Source: Chitinophagaceae bacterium (GTDB taxonomy: Bacteria; Bacteroidota; Bacteroidia; Chitinophagales; Chitinophagaceae). Taken from it: 5,717 bases of DNA. Positions 4,996 to 5,717 of this stretch are shown here, piece by piece (position 1 is the stretch's first letter; each line of letters starts with the position of its first letter). The stretch lies in the NCBI GenBank assembly GCA_003456175.1, contig DMPB01000137.1, positions 1 through 5,717 on the forward strand. The letters run 5' to 3'. The notes below the pieces were generated by a model that was not told the origin of the DNA, made no database searches, and saw nothing but the letters and a program-made list of their open reading frames with translations. A program made the translations under genes and the position numbers.

Positions 4996-5717
4996 ATGTT
5001 TCATAGCAAAAAGAACATCATAGCAGGGCGAAACCCCATTATAGAAGCATTACAAAATGCACAGTCGTTAGATAAAATCTTGATGTTCAAGAATGCAAGC
5101 GGCGAAGTAATACAGCAAATACGCCTGCTAGCACAAACAGCGCAAGTACCTATTCAATATGTACCAAACGAGAAGTTGAATAGTCTTACCAATATTAATC
5201 ATCAGGGAGTTATTGCATTTAAAAGTAGTGTTAGGTATCTAGACTTACAGGAAGTAATCGATTTTACAGTTGGAAAAGGTGAAACACCTTTGTTTGTAAT
5301 GCTCGATGGTGTAACCGATGTACGCAATATTGGAGCTATTGCCCGAACGGCTCTTTGTTCTGGTGCTCAAGCACTTATTATACCCGATAAAGGTGTAGGC
5401 GCCCTTAATGAAGATGCTATGAAAAGCAGTGCCGGTGCACTAGAGCATATTCAAATATGCCGTGTAGGCAGCTTATTGAAAGCCATTGATACATTACACC
5501 TCAATGGCATACAGGTATTTACGAGTGAAATGAAGGCAGCTACCAAAGTATTTGAACTACCGCTAGCTGCACCTTGCTGCATTGTAATGGGTAATGAAGA
5601 AAAAGGTGTACAACCTTACATTTCAAAAGCCGCCGACCAACATTTTACTATTCCCATGCTGGGTAGCTTTGATTCTTTAAATGTATCGGTAGCTTGTGGC
5701 ATTATATTGTACGAGGC
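4996..5717 (+). CDS. rlmB: 23S rRNA (guanosine-2'-O)-methyltransferase RlmB, TrmH/SpoU family (3' end outside window)
   Basis: A cytoplasmic SPOUT-class enzyme. In E. coli, RlmB transfers a methyl group from S-adenosylmethionine to the 2'-hydroxyl of G2251 in 23S rRNA. The 240 visible codons hold nearly the whole protein (the family is usually about 245 residues). Residues 8-20 (IIAGRNPIIEALQ) form the start of the N-terminal substrate-binding domain, with NHQGV at 68-72. The catalytic domain has motif 1 NIGAIART (111-118, with Asn111 and Arg117), the segment KSSAGALEHI (143-152), motif 2 IVMGNEEKGV (196-205, Glu201) and motif 3 IPMLGSFDSLNVSVA (219-233, Asn229). These make the deep trefoil-knot cofactor site. 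The ATG at 4996-4998 is the only Met before the conserved GRNP, so the start is firm. The last complete codon is Glu240 at 5713-5715, and no stop has been reached. A related TrmH-family tRNA or rRNA guanosine methyltransferase cannot be fully excluded. Confidence 0.93.
   Translation, partial: MFHSKKNIIAGRNPIIEALQNAQSLDKILMFKNASGEVIQQIRLLAQTAQVPIQYVPNEKLNSLTNINHQGVIAFKSSVRYLDLQEVIDFTVGKGETPLFVMLDGVTDVRNIGAIARTALCSGAQALIIPDKGVGALNEDAMKSSAGALEHIQICRVGSLLKAIDTLHLNGIQVFTSEMKAATKVFELPLAAPCCIVMGNEEKGVQPYISKAADQHFTIPMLGSFDSLNVSVACGIILYE

Noticed and set aside
4923..4997. Longer GSCFA protein starting at ATG 4997 (24 extra N-terminal residues), which would overlap the rlmB start codon.
   Set aside because: The extra residues do not resemble the family's N-terminus, and a perfect -7 promoter element lies within the extension. 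The internal ATG at 4925 gives a normal family start.

Overview
The window looks like chromosomal DNA from a member of the Bacteroidota, possibly Chitinophagaceae-like. Three things suggest this. It contains a GSCFA-domain protein and an ABC ATPase/permease pair of a type I associate with that phylum. Genes start without clear Shine-Dalgarno sequences. Two exact copies of the Bacteroidota -7 promoter element (TAnnTTTG) lie exactly where they would be needed. The base composition is moderately AT-rich (about 41% GC by hand count over the first 277 bases). The genus assignment is a guess; the phylum assignment is fairly safe.

Layout, right to left along the minus strand. At the right edge, on the plus strand, is a nearly complete rlmB (23S rRNA 2'-O-methyltransferase) gene that runs off the window. 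Divergent from it, across a compact intergenic region of 70 bases, is a GSCFA-domain protein (3933-4925). Next come an ABC transporter ATPase (3088-3858) and its large polytopic permease (1327-3051), 36 bases apart and very probably co-transcribed. Then come a small lipoprotein (826-1272), a small single-pass membrane protein (294-815), and the N-terminal 92 residues of a type I restriction-modification methyltransferase, HsdM (1-277). These last three are separated by only 10 and 16 bases. This makes a plausible operon in which two envelope proteins of unknown function lead into a DNA restriction-modification locus, most of which lies outside the window.

The housekeeping part (rlmB, GSCFA, ABC pair) and the defence part (lipoprotein, membrane protein, hsdM) meet in the 54-base gap at 1273-1326. 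No gap in the window exceeds 300 bases, and I see no tRNA, rRNA, CRISPR array, insertion sequence or clear intrinsic terminator.

The most unusual signal is a short dispersed repeat, core CATTTGCCGTAAGG, found four times between 1310 and 3948. Three copies sit at or just after the stop codons of the GSCFA, ATPase and permease genes; the fourth is inside the ATPase gene. Its centre can fold as GCC-GTAA-GGC, a small hairpin with a GNRA-type loop. Two copies (1310-1329 and 3926-3945) agree at 18 of 20 positions, and their only two differences exchange one G-C pair for an A-T pair at the same stem position. This looks like a structured, possibly mobile or uptake-signal-like repeat family.
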